Positions 1 to 11,868 of a stretch of DNA of 64,000 bases are shown here, piece after piece. The notes beneath the pieces were generated by a model that ran no database searches, had not been told where the DNA came from, and saw only the letters and a program-made list of their open reading frames with translations. The DNA lies in the NCBI RefSeq assembly GCF_945859685.1, contig NC_079147.1, positions 209,501,578-209,565,577 on the forward strand, in the 5' to 3' direction. Both the position numbers and the translations under genes were made by a program. How positions within the stretch are numbered: the stretch's first letter is position 1; every line of letters starts with the position of its first letter. This DNA comes from Eupeodes corollae. Lineage: Eukaryota > Arthropoda > Insecta > Diptera > Syrphidae.

Positions 1-600
1 GTTTTTCTTTTTTTTTGTTATCAAAAATAAATATAAAATATAAACAAAAATGAAGAAGAAAAGAGGAAACCACAAATCAAAAGAAATACAACAAGTATTC
101 ATATACATATAGCTAATTATAATAAAATAAAAGATATGAAATGTACTTTTAGTTTGTGTCTTTTATAATTTTCTAGCAACACCACATAAACGAATAGCAT
201 ATCTACCAATATACCATATCTAAGTTGTTAAATGGTTCACCTACATTGATTCTGGGAATTCACTTTAATTCAATGAAAACGAACTGAAGTAGATAATAAT
301 AAAAAAAATAATAGTAAGTTTATTTCTACATATAAATCATAAGTATAACTAATTGATAATTATTTATCAATCTGTTTGCGGTGCGGGAGTTATTCGTGCG
401 CAGTTTAAAGCTCAAACTTAAAGTTGCAGAAACAATTAACTTAATTACTACTTGGAGCATGAATTCCAATATGTTTTTTTTTCTGTCCGAGTTCCGAGAT
501 CAACTTGAATGGAAAAAAATTATTCTTGGAGTTTGATTAGTCATCAGGGCAATCTGTTTTATTTTGTATTTCTATCAATTCAGGGGGAGGAAAAAAAAAC
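1..600. other. AT-rich sequence, no gene seen
   Basis: Low-complexity A/T-rich DNA up to the left border of the LINE fragment. Short open frames show no recognisable domain. Confidence 0.6.
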
Positions 601-1904
601 ACACCTATGAGAACCGTTTGGCAATATGAGAAAGCTAACTTGGGCGGTCTCAATGAGTTCTTCAGGAACTTTAACTGGTCACTATGCTTCCTCGATAGTG
701 ACGTGGCCTCCAGTGCAGATATGATTACAAACTTGATTATTTGTGGAATGAGAAATTTTATCCCCAATAGGGTAAAATCTATCAAACCCAAAGAAAACTC
801 ATGGTTTGATTCCAGCTGTAAAGCGGTTATTAAGACCAAAAATGTAAGTTTCCGGAATTACAAAGCCAACCCAACTTAGGAAAACCGGAATAAGTTCAAA
901 CAAGCTAGAAAGACCTGTAACGGACATATACGACACATTAAATTTTTGCATGATCAGAAATTACGGCAAAAAATACTACAATGTCCCAATGGTAGTAAAA
1001 ATTTCTGGTCATTTATTAAAAATGTGCGCAACACTACGTCATTGACAGTTCCTACGCTCGTTTACAATGACACTCCCTACGTAAGGGCGATTGATAAAGC
1101 CAATTTGCTTGCAGCACAGTTTGCTGTTAATTAGATGCTACCAATGAGTGACATGACTCCGCCTGTACTTGAAAGCGTAAACGATTCTATGGGACGGATC
1201 TTCTTTCGCACTCGTTCAGTTACTAGAGTACTTAAAAATCTTGACATTTACAAATCCGCTGGCCCGGATAGTATCCCCGCTATTGTTCTGAAGAGGTGTT
1301 CTTTAATGCTGGCAAAACCACTGAGTAAGCTTTTCCATCTGTCCTACGCTACAGGTCTCTTTCCGAGTGGATAGAAAACTGCTTTTGTCCAGCCTGTCCC
1401 TAAAAAAGGCGAATCCTCCTCACCATCTAACTATCGTCCAATTGCACTTACGTCCCTTCTTTCCAAGGTCATGGAAACACTGATAAATTTTCAGCTTAAG
1501 AAATATCTTGAAGAACGGAAGCTTCTTAATGACCGGCAGTATGGCTTTCGTTGCAATAGATCCACTGGTGATCTCATGGTTTATCTCACCGAACAGTGAA
1601 AAAAATCTTTACAACGTTTTGGAGAAAGTAAGGTTATTGCACTTGATATTTCAAAAGCATTTGATAAAGTTTGGCATCTTGCTCTCTTCAATCATGTGTG
1701 CTTTTGGTATTGGCGAATCTCTTCTTCGTTGGATTCGAAATTTTCTTTCGAATAGTTCAATACAAGTTATTTTGGACGGATTCAAGTCTGAAACCCATAA
1801 AAAAAGGTGTGCCCCAGGGCTCCGTTTTGTCTCCGACCCTTCTCCTAATTTTTATAAATGATCTCCTGTCTGCACTTCTAATCGAATACATTGTTTCGCT
1901 GGCG
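601..1904 (+). pseudogene. Non-LTR retrotransposon family A fragment (linker to RT active site)
   Basis: This is a decayed copy of the element whose near-intact copy lies at 46362-50050 on the other strand. It covers about residues 246-679 of the 890-residue protein: the region after the endonuclease, from RTVWQYEKAN, through GSKNFWSFIKN, KSAGPDSIPAIVLKR, PSNYRPIALTSLLSKVMETL and DISKAFDKVWH, to the active-site region. Stop codons interrupt it (near 878, 1132, 1371 and 1597) and frameshifts affect the last third. The catalytic FADD motif reads FAGD, and the copy breaks off there, where a SINE head on the opposite strand begins. The endonuclease and 3' part are missing. It cannot encode a working enzyme. 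The match was made by reading both proteins side by side and is very clear. Confidence 0.93.
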
Positions 1905-1978
1905 ATAGGCACCGGATGGGATCGAACCCAAGACCTCTCGCATGACAGTCCAACACATTAACTATCATGATACGGGTA
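1905..1978 (-). repeat. tRNA-derived SINE, head only
   Basis: Read on the minus strand, this carries GGACTGTCATGCGAGAGG followed by the B-box-like GGGTTCGATCCC. This is the pol III promoter head of the SINE family seen in fuller form at 30546-30830 and 60466-60703. The SINE body is missing, and the head directly abuts the truncated LINE fragment. The A-box region upstream is only loosely preserved. Confidence 0.75.
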
Positions 1979-4900
1979 CTATGAAGATACTGCCAAGTTT
2001 ATAATTTACCTTATCAATATTGAAGATCGAGTTTTAATAAGAGGTTTTAAATTATGTAGGTCTCCAAGTCTTAAGACTGTTAGGCTTTTTCGATCGGAAT
2101 ATTCAACAAATTGACACGGGTAATGTGATGTTTGCTACATACAGCAATAAGTTATTGCTTTATTACAGAAAGCCAACAGTGAGCAGAATAGTTTCAATAA
2201 TTTCAGGAACTCTCCAGCTATAGCATTTTTTTTCACTATAAGCCGTTGAAGTGAAATTGTAGTCGAATATAACTTAGACACTCTTCAAATTAAACAGAGC
2301 TGAGAATTATTTGTGAAAAGTAGCCGTTGAATTTAGGTTTTAGTTCATTTCTAGCCTCGGGCCTAAAATATGAATATGCCCCATTCTTCTTAAACTTTTT
2401 CCTAAAATGTTTACAAAAAATCCTCAAAAATACTAAGCATTTAATTTTGACTTAAATACCTTGAGAACAAAAATAAGAAACTGACATAAAAGATGTATCT
2501 TCTTATAAAAATATTGTTATAAATATTTTGGAAGATTTAAAGACAGTTTGTTTCTGACACAAATTAAAGTTCCACCAAAAATATTATTTTAATAATTTGG
2601 TTTTCGAACTCACCTCTATAGAAACCAAACTTTAACTAGAATTTTTGATTGCATACAAAACTGACTTTTTATCGGACACGAATAGAAAGTTAACAGTATG
2701 GGTCGCATCTGATCCTCTTAATATAAAAACTGTTTTGACGTACATAAGTCAATTTGAAAAAAGAAACAAATTATCAAAAAAAACTCAGTCAAATTACAGG
2801 GTGCATTTGGGATTAAACTCTTAACAATTTGAGCTTTATATCAAGGAGTTAAAACTACAGAGCGAAAAAGTCCAAAAGAAACATTTTTAAGTTAGATCGT
2901 TTGCATAGAAATACTATCAATCTTAACCCTTTGCTTTCTAGTGGTTTCTTAGTGAAATCAAAAAGTGAAGTTTAAGTTAAAAGTTGTTTGATATTGTCCT
3001 TAAGGTTTTATGACGAAACCAAGTGTGTTTTAATAAATTATTAATAACATCTCCCGGTTCATTAAATGGTTCAAATAAAGTTTTTTAAATCAAATAAAAT
3101 ACTCTTATGTTTTTATGTTTTTATGCATATTTAAACAAACGTTTGAATCTGTCACTTTTTAGTATTTTCTTGCAATTTTGTACATTAATCAATCAAGTAA
3201 GCTGCATGCTTCTCTTGAACCAGATTAACGCAAGCTTTTGTACCTTCATATAAGAATTATTAAAGTTTGTTCAATATTTATAACCTTCCGATTTTTTTTC
3301 AATAAATGCGAAAAAACATTATTGCTCTTTGTTTTGACAAACAGCATTGTCTGTATACATTAAGGACTGAATACACTTCCATAGCATTATTTGTGTCGAG
3401 GGTGTTATGCACATTATTTTCGTACTACAGGTAAAAAATGTAAATCTTTACGTAAATCTAACAATACGGACATTAAACTCCTATATTCAATTTACAATAA
3501 CTTCCATAACATAAAAGACTATTTTAACAATAATATACTTCTATGTCTTTTTTTCCTTTGTTTACGATAGCTATTGAAAAATTATAACTCCATTCAATTG
3601 GAACTTGTATTTCTTGGGTTTTTGATTGACACTTCGAACCAATCCCACGCTAATTTTATTCGATCATAACAACTAACTTATCCACCATTTGACATGTTTA
3701 TCTTTTTTATATGGTCCCCATTTCAAAGGGCCTTAATTCCGACTCTATTTTTATTAAGCTAAAAATTCACTTTCTATTTCGAAACAGTTTAATAAAATTA
3801 ACATAACAAAAAATAAAATAATAAAAATACAAAAACAAATGCAAATCCGTTGCACCTCCTGTTGCATGTTTTGTTTAGTTTATAGATTTTGTTTGCATAA
3901 TTTTTTATAAAAATTACATATGCGTTTTCAGATCTTTTTATATAGGCATATAAAGTTTTTGTTTAAATAAATTACAATTAAGAGCTATAACTCAGGTGTT
4001 TTGTGATTCATCCCACCAATTAGAATGTATAATAGTTTTGGAAGAGGTTTGTAAGTGGTGGACTAGAATAAAATAGATGATTGTAACATAGACTTAGACA
4101 CATATAGGGGGCGCCTGCGTGATTGTTATCTAGAATTTTAATCACTTCAATTTATGATCAACTTTGAATTAAGTAAATCTTGAGTTGGAGCTTTAAATAA
4201 GGTTAGCTCAGTATGAAACATGTGATACTTGTGAACGTAAGAAGCAGATTCATGAGATAACACTTTTTAAAAAATCGTAAGATACAACATTTTAAACATT
4301 AGTTAATCCAGCAGCACGTCCCTAAAAAAATTGTGAGCTTATTAAAGATAATGTATACAATTCCAATTTTTAATATTTATTTATTGCAAGTTCTTAATTA
4401 AATATATGAAGCATCTGAAAAAGTTTGTATGAATTAAAGCGTCGGTTATAAGTCGACAGCTGGACTGGTAGATTCTGAATTTTAAACGAATTTATAATGA
4501 AACACTAAATAATTTTTGTAAGTTGATTTAAAATTTGTTGGGTTTTGTGTTAGGAATGATGAGTGATGTTAGGAGCCAAACTGTGTCAAAATCGACAAGT
4601 CTCACAAAAACTTATCAATTCAAGCTTTCAATAGTCAAAGTGTTTTTTTGCCAAAATGTGACTCTCATTGACTTCTAAAGATTGGAAATTGGGCTATTGA
4701 GAATGGTTCATATGGTATGCCATTTTCAAAGATGAGTTAACATCCAGCTTTGAAAAAATAAGGAAATATCTTTGTATCTGAAATGTTTGTCATATAGAAG
4801 TTTAAATTGAGTTTGCTAAAAAGAAGTTTGCTTTTGGTTTGATTTGCTTATTCCACTATCTGCTCTCGATCAGTTTCTTCGACTTTTTAAATTATTTTGC

Positions 4901-7400
4901 AAAGAAAAAGATTCGTAATAATTGTCTTACGTATTTATGTATGTAGGTACATATGTGAGAAATTAGTTCCGCTGAAGTGTTCTTGTTTCAAAAGCATTGG
5001 GACAACATATAATAATCCGTGTGTTGCTTTTATTGGCATACTTGAAAATGCAGGGCAAGAACGAAAACCACTTAAACCTATTTATAGAAGAGAAAAACAA
5101 TGTCCAGAGAATTAAATATTTTAACTTGGTCCATTGCTATGTTAATAAGGGAGCATCTACAAATGAAAGGCTTATGACGCTCGATAGATCATTTGTCTTC
5201 ACTTCGGGTTAAGTAAAAAAATAATTGTAAAAAGTGACTGAGGACTGTTATTGCGACACACGTGGAATAACATTGAAATGATTCTATTTTCTAATTGTAA
5301 GGTTTTTAACGCTAAACGATACAGCTAACGCACATCATCTTATCAAACTAAAATTGTTGTTCTATGTGTCAAAATGTAACCGTAAGCACGTTTATCTGTA
5401 ATAATTTACTAAAGCTTCTTTTACCGACATTTCAGAGAAAACAAATTTGAGAATAAATTACATGGTTTATGGTAGAGGATTGGTAAGGAGTAAACTCCTC
5501 TACTACTATCTATCTACTTTTCAATGAAGAGAGATAGATTCTTCACATTACTTTGGTAAAGGAACCAAAGACAAGACAAGACAACACAAAACTGCCTTAG
5601 AGTCAAATCGTAGACTTAAAGAAGCTTAAGGTTGGCTCAGGGGAAGTTCATATTTGCATCTTTTATAAAATTGTTTTGGTGGTCTGAATTAGAGAGCGTG
5701 TCTAACAGGTAGTTTTTTGATTGTTAAGATAGAGTCAATAGAAATACCCTCAAAAATATCAATGAAAACAATCAATAACTGTATAGGCCAATAACTATAA
5801 CGTTTCACACTGAAATTTTAAGCCTAACGAACTGAGGTCAGGTGCTGAAGAAAAGTATAATCGTTGGAAGACCTGATTTTTGCAAACAAAGAGGATTGAA
5901 AAAGGCCTAGTATCTTGTTTTTTCTTCTTACAGCCCTGTCTTTTTTGAGAAACATGAATTTACGGTGTTTCGTAAGAAAAAATATCTATAATTATATTTT
6001 ATATTACAATAAAATAATATTAATGTACCTTGCTGAGGTTTTCGATACTTTTACTTTAACCCACCAAAGACGATGTTTGGTTAATGCAATCACTCAATTC
6101 AATGAGACAAGACAAATGCTTACCTATACTCATAATCTTTTAATTTGATTATGAATATTAAGGCCTTTTTCGGTTATTGAATTTGGTAAAACTTACATAT
6201 ATCTTCTTCTATAATGTATAGATACATTTATACCTATAATCAAAGCCAGTTAAGCATATCTTTAATATTTTCAATAAAATCTATAACGCGAAATGGTGGG
6301 GGGTGGCAGGTGGCAGGTGGCATCGGCGGTGATCTGATGGCAAAAATCAAATCGCATGACCAATTATAATAAATTAACGGTGAAGATATTGCGGAACACC
6401 TTGTTAGGTAGCTGTTGAATGGTTGTATAGATAGGTACTTTATATTTTGTTTCTATCCATATTTTTTTTAAGCATTTACTCGTAAGTAGATACTTTGCAT
6501 TACAAGTGCGCACGCTGCTGTTTGGTTCTATTAAATGAGTGCGTGTGCAGATTTCTAAAATAAAAATTATGATGAGATGTATTTTTTTTTGTTGCTAATG
6601 TTGTTGTTGTTATATTTGTTTCAAGTCAAGTATTTAGCTAGGTAGGTATACGACGAGTATAGTTATATATAAACTTAACTTGAATATGGCATAAAAATCA
6701 GAGTGCATCGCTCATTAGACCGCAGCAAAAGCGCATCTTTTGAGTGCATTGATTGTGGATTCATAAATATAGCTGTATATTTATAAGAAGTTTCCTTTGC
6801 AATGTAGCTATAGATGATGATTATTAATGATCAGCATTTAAGAGTTTTAACACGCAAAGCTTGTTGTGTGGGAATTAAGATTATAGAAGAATATACAACA
6901 CAAACAATGTTCACATATTAGAAGTAAAATATAGTAAATTCATTTAGAGAGATCGAAAAACATGAGAACAGGCACAGATTAAAAACATTATTTGGTTTTT
7001 TAGATGGAAAATTACCATTCACCTAAAAATTTTACTTTTTTTTTGGAGACTTTAATTTTACAAAAAAATACCGTCTTAAAAGCCACATACAGACGTATTT
7101 CACTTAAGTAAATTAAATCATTTTCTTTTTGCGTTTGTCCAATGCTGGCGGAGATAAGGCGTCTTTACTTTGAAAAAAGCTTTCTGCAAGCTGAAAAGGT
7201 TATGAACGATTTGAATGGTACAAACGGGATGCGCCTTTATGAATTCTACAAATAAGTGATAAGGTACAGTGCCCGAATCATCGATCAACATTTTTGATCC
7301 AAACTCTTAACAGGCAAAATAATCGGTTCACCGAATAAATTATTGTTTTGATTTGACTAATCGGAAAGTCCTTAAAAATATTTTTAACCAAACTGAAAAC
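1979..7400. other. Non-coding stretch, no gene seen
   Basis: AT-rich DNA with many T and A runs. Open frames near 4897-5212 and 5915-6148 overlap in different frames, have AT-biased composition and show no family motif, so I treat them as chance. The only distinct structure is a small tandem repeat at 6302-6322. Confidence 0.5.
6302..6322. repeat. Tandem repeat, three 7-bp units GGTGGCA
   Basis: Three perfect head-to-tail copies of GGTGGCA form a G-rich island in AT-rich DNA. The array is too short to suggest a function. Confidence 0.9.
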
Positions 7401-7404
7401 CCTG

Positions 7405-7448
7405 CCATCCTCAACCATTCCTGTGTGCGAGTAATTGCAGAGATGGAC
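7405..7448 (-). repeat. SINE fragment (body part)
   Basis: On the minus strand this reads a segment containing ACTCGCACACAGGAATGG and then TTGAG, the most conserved part of the SINE body also found at 9352-9382, 30743-30770 and (minus) 60511-60530. Only about 45 bases remain. Confidence 0.7.
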
Positions 7449-8758
7449 TAAATTAAAAGTTCCTAATATTAAACAAAAATCGTCTGTCTATTTTGATTTA
7501 ACTAATCTAAAAGTCCTTAATATATTACAATTTGTTACTTATGGTCATTTTAAATGAAAATTAAAAAAAAGTAATAACAATTATGTCTTAATATTTTAAA
7601 TTACTTAATTATGAAATATAAACAAGAATTCCTCTCCGACAGTCCAGATCATGTCTTTAACATTTAGTTAAAAATTATAACAATGTTTATATCAAAATGG
7701 TAATCACAGAATAAAGAATATCTATCTATCTATCTATCTGTCATTTTCTCTTCTTTCCATTCTAACTTTAATAATTTTTCAGTTTCAATCTATGAACAGG
7801 AAAAACAAATTTAATGCTTTTTATGAAAAGATCACAAGCTAAGTACACACAATTGGAAAATCGTTTCAATATTGGCAGATTTGTCGCAAACAATTGTTTC
7901 TATCAACCGTTTAAACACAGTCACAAAGTCAAAAGTGACATAATGCAAATTGGCAGCGGCTGGAATTCGTCAAAACCCACAATTTTAGGAATCTTTAAAT
8001 AATTGGCTAATTGGATTTGGTGATGTTTTTGCCAACAACATCATCTAATTTTTGATTTGCAAGAGGGTTTTTGAGCAGGAAACAACAAAAAGATTTAGAT
8101 AGACGATTTTCTACTAGCAAATTTTCGAGTATTTGGATAAAATCAACTTACCGTATAAATAGTAAATGAATATTTTTTCATTAAATAGAAAATGTGCAAT
8201 TGTCACCTAGTTAGACATTATTAGAAGACTTTTGACAGTTCGACCAATATTGGACTAACTTCCGATCGTGTCTACTTAAATTTACGCTTTTGGACATTTT
8301 TGAAAGCAAGATTTAAATTAAGATTATTCTTAAACTCGTAACGAGTTAAAAATAAAAGCTTAAGTTTAGAAAAATTTAAGAGGGGGAAATAATCTTCATT
8401 TACAATAGGTAAAACGGGGCAACAATTTACTGCATCTTATTGAATCATCATTTCAAATTGCTTCTTGTCAATATCTGAGGTGAGATTAATAGAACTTGGT
8501 TACCATTAAGCTCTATTTTTATCGATGTAAGATTCAATTCAGTCTAACAATTTTTAATAAGACTATAGGTATAGGGTTTTCTAGTAATAGGTTTTGTGAA
8601 AAGTCTGCTATTTATTGCAACATTTTAAGCCGCCATATTTTAATACTTGACAATTAAAAACTACACCATTGCTAAAAATTATAAAGATATGCGATTTAAC
8701 AACGCATTTTCATGGTTAAAATTTTCTATAAAAATGGTGAAAAAATGTATCGTTTTAT
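7449..8758. other. Non-coding stretch with TATC microsatellite
   Basis: A (TATC) tract of five units occupies about 7719-7739. The frame at 7814-8002 (62 codons) has no recognisable motif and is probably chance. Nothing else stands out. Confidence 0.5.
7719..7739. repeat. Microsatellite (TATC)n
   Basis: An uninterrupted tetranucleotide tract of about five units, directly visible. Confidence 0.95.
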
Positions 8759-9010
8759 GATCGTGTTATTTCTCAAAGAGGTCCACAGGTATCCAGTGAT
8801 TTAACACCAAACGATTTTTTGCTTTCGTTTAAGGTAAAAGTGGATTTCAATGTTCCAGAATCGTTTCAACATCTTAACAATGCAAGCTATCGAGGGCACA
8901 CAGCCTCCATTGCCAAATTAATCATAGATACATTTCATGAAAACGTTATAAGTTGTAAAAATTGTAGCCGTAGTGGCCATTTTGTTGATATCTGTTTACA
9001 TAGTTATTGA
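8759..9010 (+). pseudogene. Tc1/mariner-like transposase, C-terminal fragment
   Basis: One open frame reads DRVISQRGPQVSSDLTPNDF, then VPESFQHLN and finally CKNCSRSGHFVDICLH. This matches the layout of the C-terminus of insect mariner-related transposases: a GP...SPDLTP-D-F block holding the third catalytic acidic residue, a spacer helix region, and a closing CRRSRGGHLxDIIFH-type motif. Here SPDLTPCDFF is degraded to SSDLTPNDFL; the Asp before F is still present. No N-terminal part or flanking terminal inverted repeats are seen, so this is a relic. It may be the same group as the fragment at 23836-24175. The family assignment is from motif memory, not a search. Confidence 0.72.
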
Positions 9011-9199
9011 CGGAAGATTAAAAGAATATTTCTTAAGTACATTTTTTGGTGCAACATCTAAAAAAAATTCAAGCACGAGTGAAAAACAATTTCACATGGA
9101 ATCTGAACGATAGGTACTTCAAAAGTACTTCCTCATGATAAGAGTTATCAGTGAAATATTTATAATTTCTTGGATTGATATTTGTCCTAATAATGTTGA

Positions 9200-9417
9200 C
9201 TACAACGTTACATCATACTGTCATGCCTTAAGTTTTTTTCACAAGTACTGCCTCCTGCGAGGAATTGACAAATTCTCTTTATGAAAAGTGCTTTCTCAAA
9301 TTTTCCGTTCGGAATCGGCTTAAAACTGTAGGTCCGCTCCATCTCTGACAACAGTACTCGCAAACAGGAATGGTTGAGAGCTGTAAGTCACTAGGCCCTA
9401 GTTCTCATCCGACTGTT
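9200..9417 (+). repeat. SINE copy with deleted B box
   Basis: The body starts with TACTGCCTCCTGCGAGGAATTG and continues through GTGCTTTCTCAAA, TAGGTCC, CTCGCAAACAGGAATGG and GTAAGTCACTAGGCCCTAG. All of these recur in order at 30546-30830. The head keeps ACTGTCATGC but lacks the GGGTTCAATCCC box, so the pol III promoter is broken. Confidence 0.88.
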
Positions 9418-11559
9418 TTTTAATTTAAAAGTCATTAAAAGTTATAAAAGCAATTACATAGAGCTTTTTTTGTAACTTCTTACAAAGTCGTCCAGAAGTA
9501 AAGGCATTTGCTCAATAGAAATAATATCAATAATTTTTCAGATGAGATGTTAACGCTTCCGATTCTTTCACCGTTCAATATACACTTTTAAGCGTAGTTT
9601 AAAGTAGTTATTCTACTATTATTTACAAGTCCTATAAATGATGAAATCATCTTTTATTTCTTTTTAATAATTCACCCCAAGGTATTATTAATAATTATAA
9701 TTATTTAAAATTTGTTATTGCAGTTTATAATTACAATTATGAAAAATGATGTGGGTGATCTAAGATGTTTATCCAGTCTTAACAACATTTTAGTTTTTTT
9801 CGTATTTATATGTGTATCTTTTGCTTTTTTTTTTGTTAAATATATTTCTTATTGTCAACTTTTTGAAAATCTTTACCTGACTTTTAGTCCATTCAAAAAT
9901 AAAGACACGGGCCTTTCTTCCTAATATCATATATCTTTTTCTTTTTCTTTTCAAAGGAATTTGCAACAATCTTACAATAGAAGGTTCTATGTAAGATTTT
10001 AGGGTAGGTATAAAATTGGTGCTGACCTCTAAAATAATTTCGCTTATCCCAACAAATCACTTTGGCGTTTGACAGAAAACAATAGAAAAAATAAATATGG
10101 TAACTAAACAATCGCACATTTAAACTCCAACTTTCAAGGTTAATTGTGTTTTTTTTTGTCGTCTTCACAAAACATGTGTACAAGCCCATCATCAAGTGGT
10201 CAATAGACTCTCACTATACATCTTGTCAGTCATTCATCTTCTTTTGAGTTAATATCTTGATTATAATATACTCATATATACTTATTGGAGGCTTTGGGAA
10301 AAACACATCATCAGAGATAGAGAAAGCTTGTGCCTTCGTTCTACGCAGTTTAAACAAACAACAATCGACATAAGTTCAAACGTCTATTATTATAGGTATC
10401 ATGAGAATCAGGGTATTTCGATTAAAAATGATTCTTTTTTAACATACGAGTATGTACAATTTTATACACGTGTATGGGCGACTTGAGCAATGTCAAAGCT
10501 TTGTGTCATTAAGGTTGAATTCTAACTTGTGTTCTTAAGAACTTAAAAAATGCTACAATGCATATCAAACTATTAGAATAAAAAAAAACGTCTGATAAGT
10601 AGGTCGGTATATAGCCAGTTAAATGATGTTTTTACAGTCTTGCAATTTCAAAAAATATAAAAATAAACTTGATAACATTGAACTTGTCGACTTAATTAAA
10701 TAAATTATAATTAGAGCCTAGAACGATATAAAAACTTAATTGTTTAATAAGATAAAATTTGTATCCATATAAATACGACGACAAGTATTTATATAATATG
10801 TAGGCAACTGGTAAAGGTAACCTAACTTCAAGGTGAGATGCGAGAATTGCAATTGATGTAAGTTTAAATCCAATTTTGCACAGAAGTTGAGCTTGTGATA
10901 CATTTTGCTGTGCTTTTCATGTTTTCGCATGGAAACAATTTAAAAACAGTAAAACTAAGAAAAAATGTGAATGTAATTTGTTGTAATGTTCCTTTACCAA
11001 TCAATTTATTTCAAATAGAATTGAAATTGCTTCGAAACAAAAACAAAAAACATTAAAATGGTGCGGCAAGCTTAAATTCATCGTCTATATTTTTTTGTAA
11101 AATAAAACGAACCTATAACACTCAAACGTCAAACAGAAGCTATCAATTATCTAGATATTATTAAGCGAGCATAGTGGGTTGTGGAACGTAAATCATAGTG
11201 CACGGTCGATTGTTTGATTTAAATTTTGCTAAATTAATTATTTTGAATTTACAATTTTCATACAAATGACGTCGTAGTATAGTCAATTCAGTAGTGTTAC
11301 AAGAAAAAGATTAGATACAGTTTTTATTTTATTTTTTTTTTCACGTGATATGAAATAAAAGTGGATTATATTCCTCAAAGGGTTTCATTTTTAAAATTTC
11401 TTAAATTTGATTAAAATGCAATACAATCATAAAACTCAAACATAGACAGCTATAACTTTGGGATAGTTCAGGACTTTGTTTGAATAGAATCTCTGTTTCT
11501 TTGGACTTAGTATAGACAATTGAGAAGTAAAGTTCTGTCTCTATGACAATCATTTTAGT
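9418..11559. other. Non-coding stretch, no gene seen
   Basis: AT-rich DNA. The open frames on both strands at 9712-9924 and 9893-10195 are dominated by Phe/Tyr/Ile/Lys codons from T and A runs and show no domain. Confidence 0.5.
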
Positions 11560-11868
11560 CAAAGAAAGTCTTGGACCTTCTCAAGGCAAGATGAGAACGT
11601 CTAAGGATGCTTTGAGAAAAAAAATTCTTCTCGGAGAGTGAAAAGATGACCAAGGACTTAGAAAGCTGGGTCATGAAGAGCGAATGAGCATCCTCGCTCC
11701 AGCCCAGAAAGTTTTTGAATTAAATCCCAATGGACGGAGAAGTAGAGAAAGACCGCAACACTGGTTGCATACTCAGGTGCGAAATGATCTCAACCAACTT
11801 GGCTTGCGAAACTGAAGACAGTTAGTTAGGGACCATGCTCGCTGAAGACGCATGTTGGTTGAAGTTTA
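11560..11868 (+). pseudogene. RTE-like non-LTR retrotransposon, C-terminal tail
   Basis: The plus strand reads RKLGHEERMSILAPAQKVFE, then LNPNGRRSRERPQHWLHTQV and RNDLNQLGLRN. This is the typical far C-terminus of RTE/BovB-type reverse transcriptases in insects (an RLRWxGHVxRM block, then GxRxRGRPRxRWxDxV, then W-x-x-x-A-x-DRxxWR). Two in-frame TGA codons at 11813-11815 and 11843-11845 fall exactly where the family has Trp, so both look like TGG to TGA changes. The reverse transcriptase core is not recognisable upstream. A dead 3' fragment, as 5'-truncated LINE insertions usually are. Confidence 0.8.

Noticed and set aside
5246..5268. TATTGCGACACACGTGG resembling AATTGCGACACCACGTA after the mariner at 62120
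   Set aside because: Similarity is only about 15 bases and no transposase or second end is near 5246, so a shared mariner terminus cannot be supported.
7719..7739. Regularly spaced short repeats considered as a CRISPR-like array
   Set aside because: They are simple microsatellites without spacers, in eukaryotic DNA.
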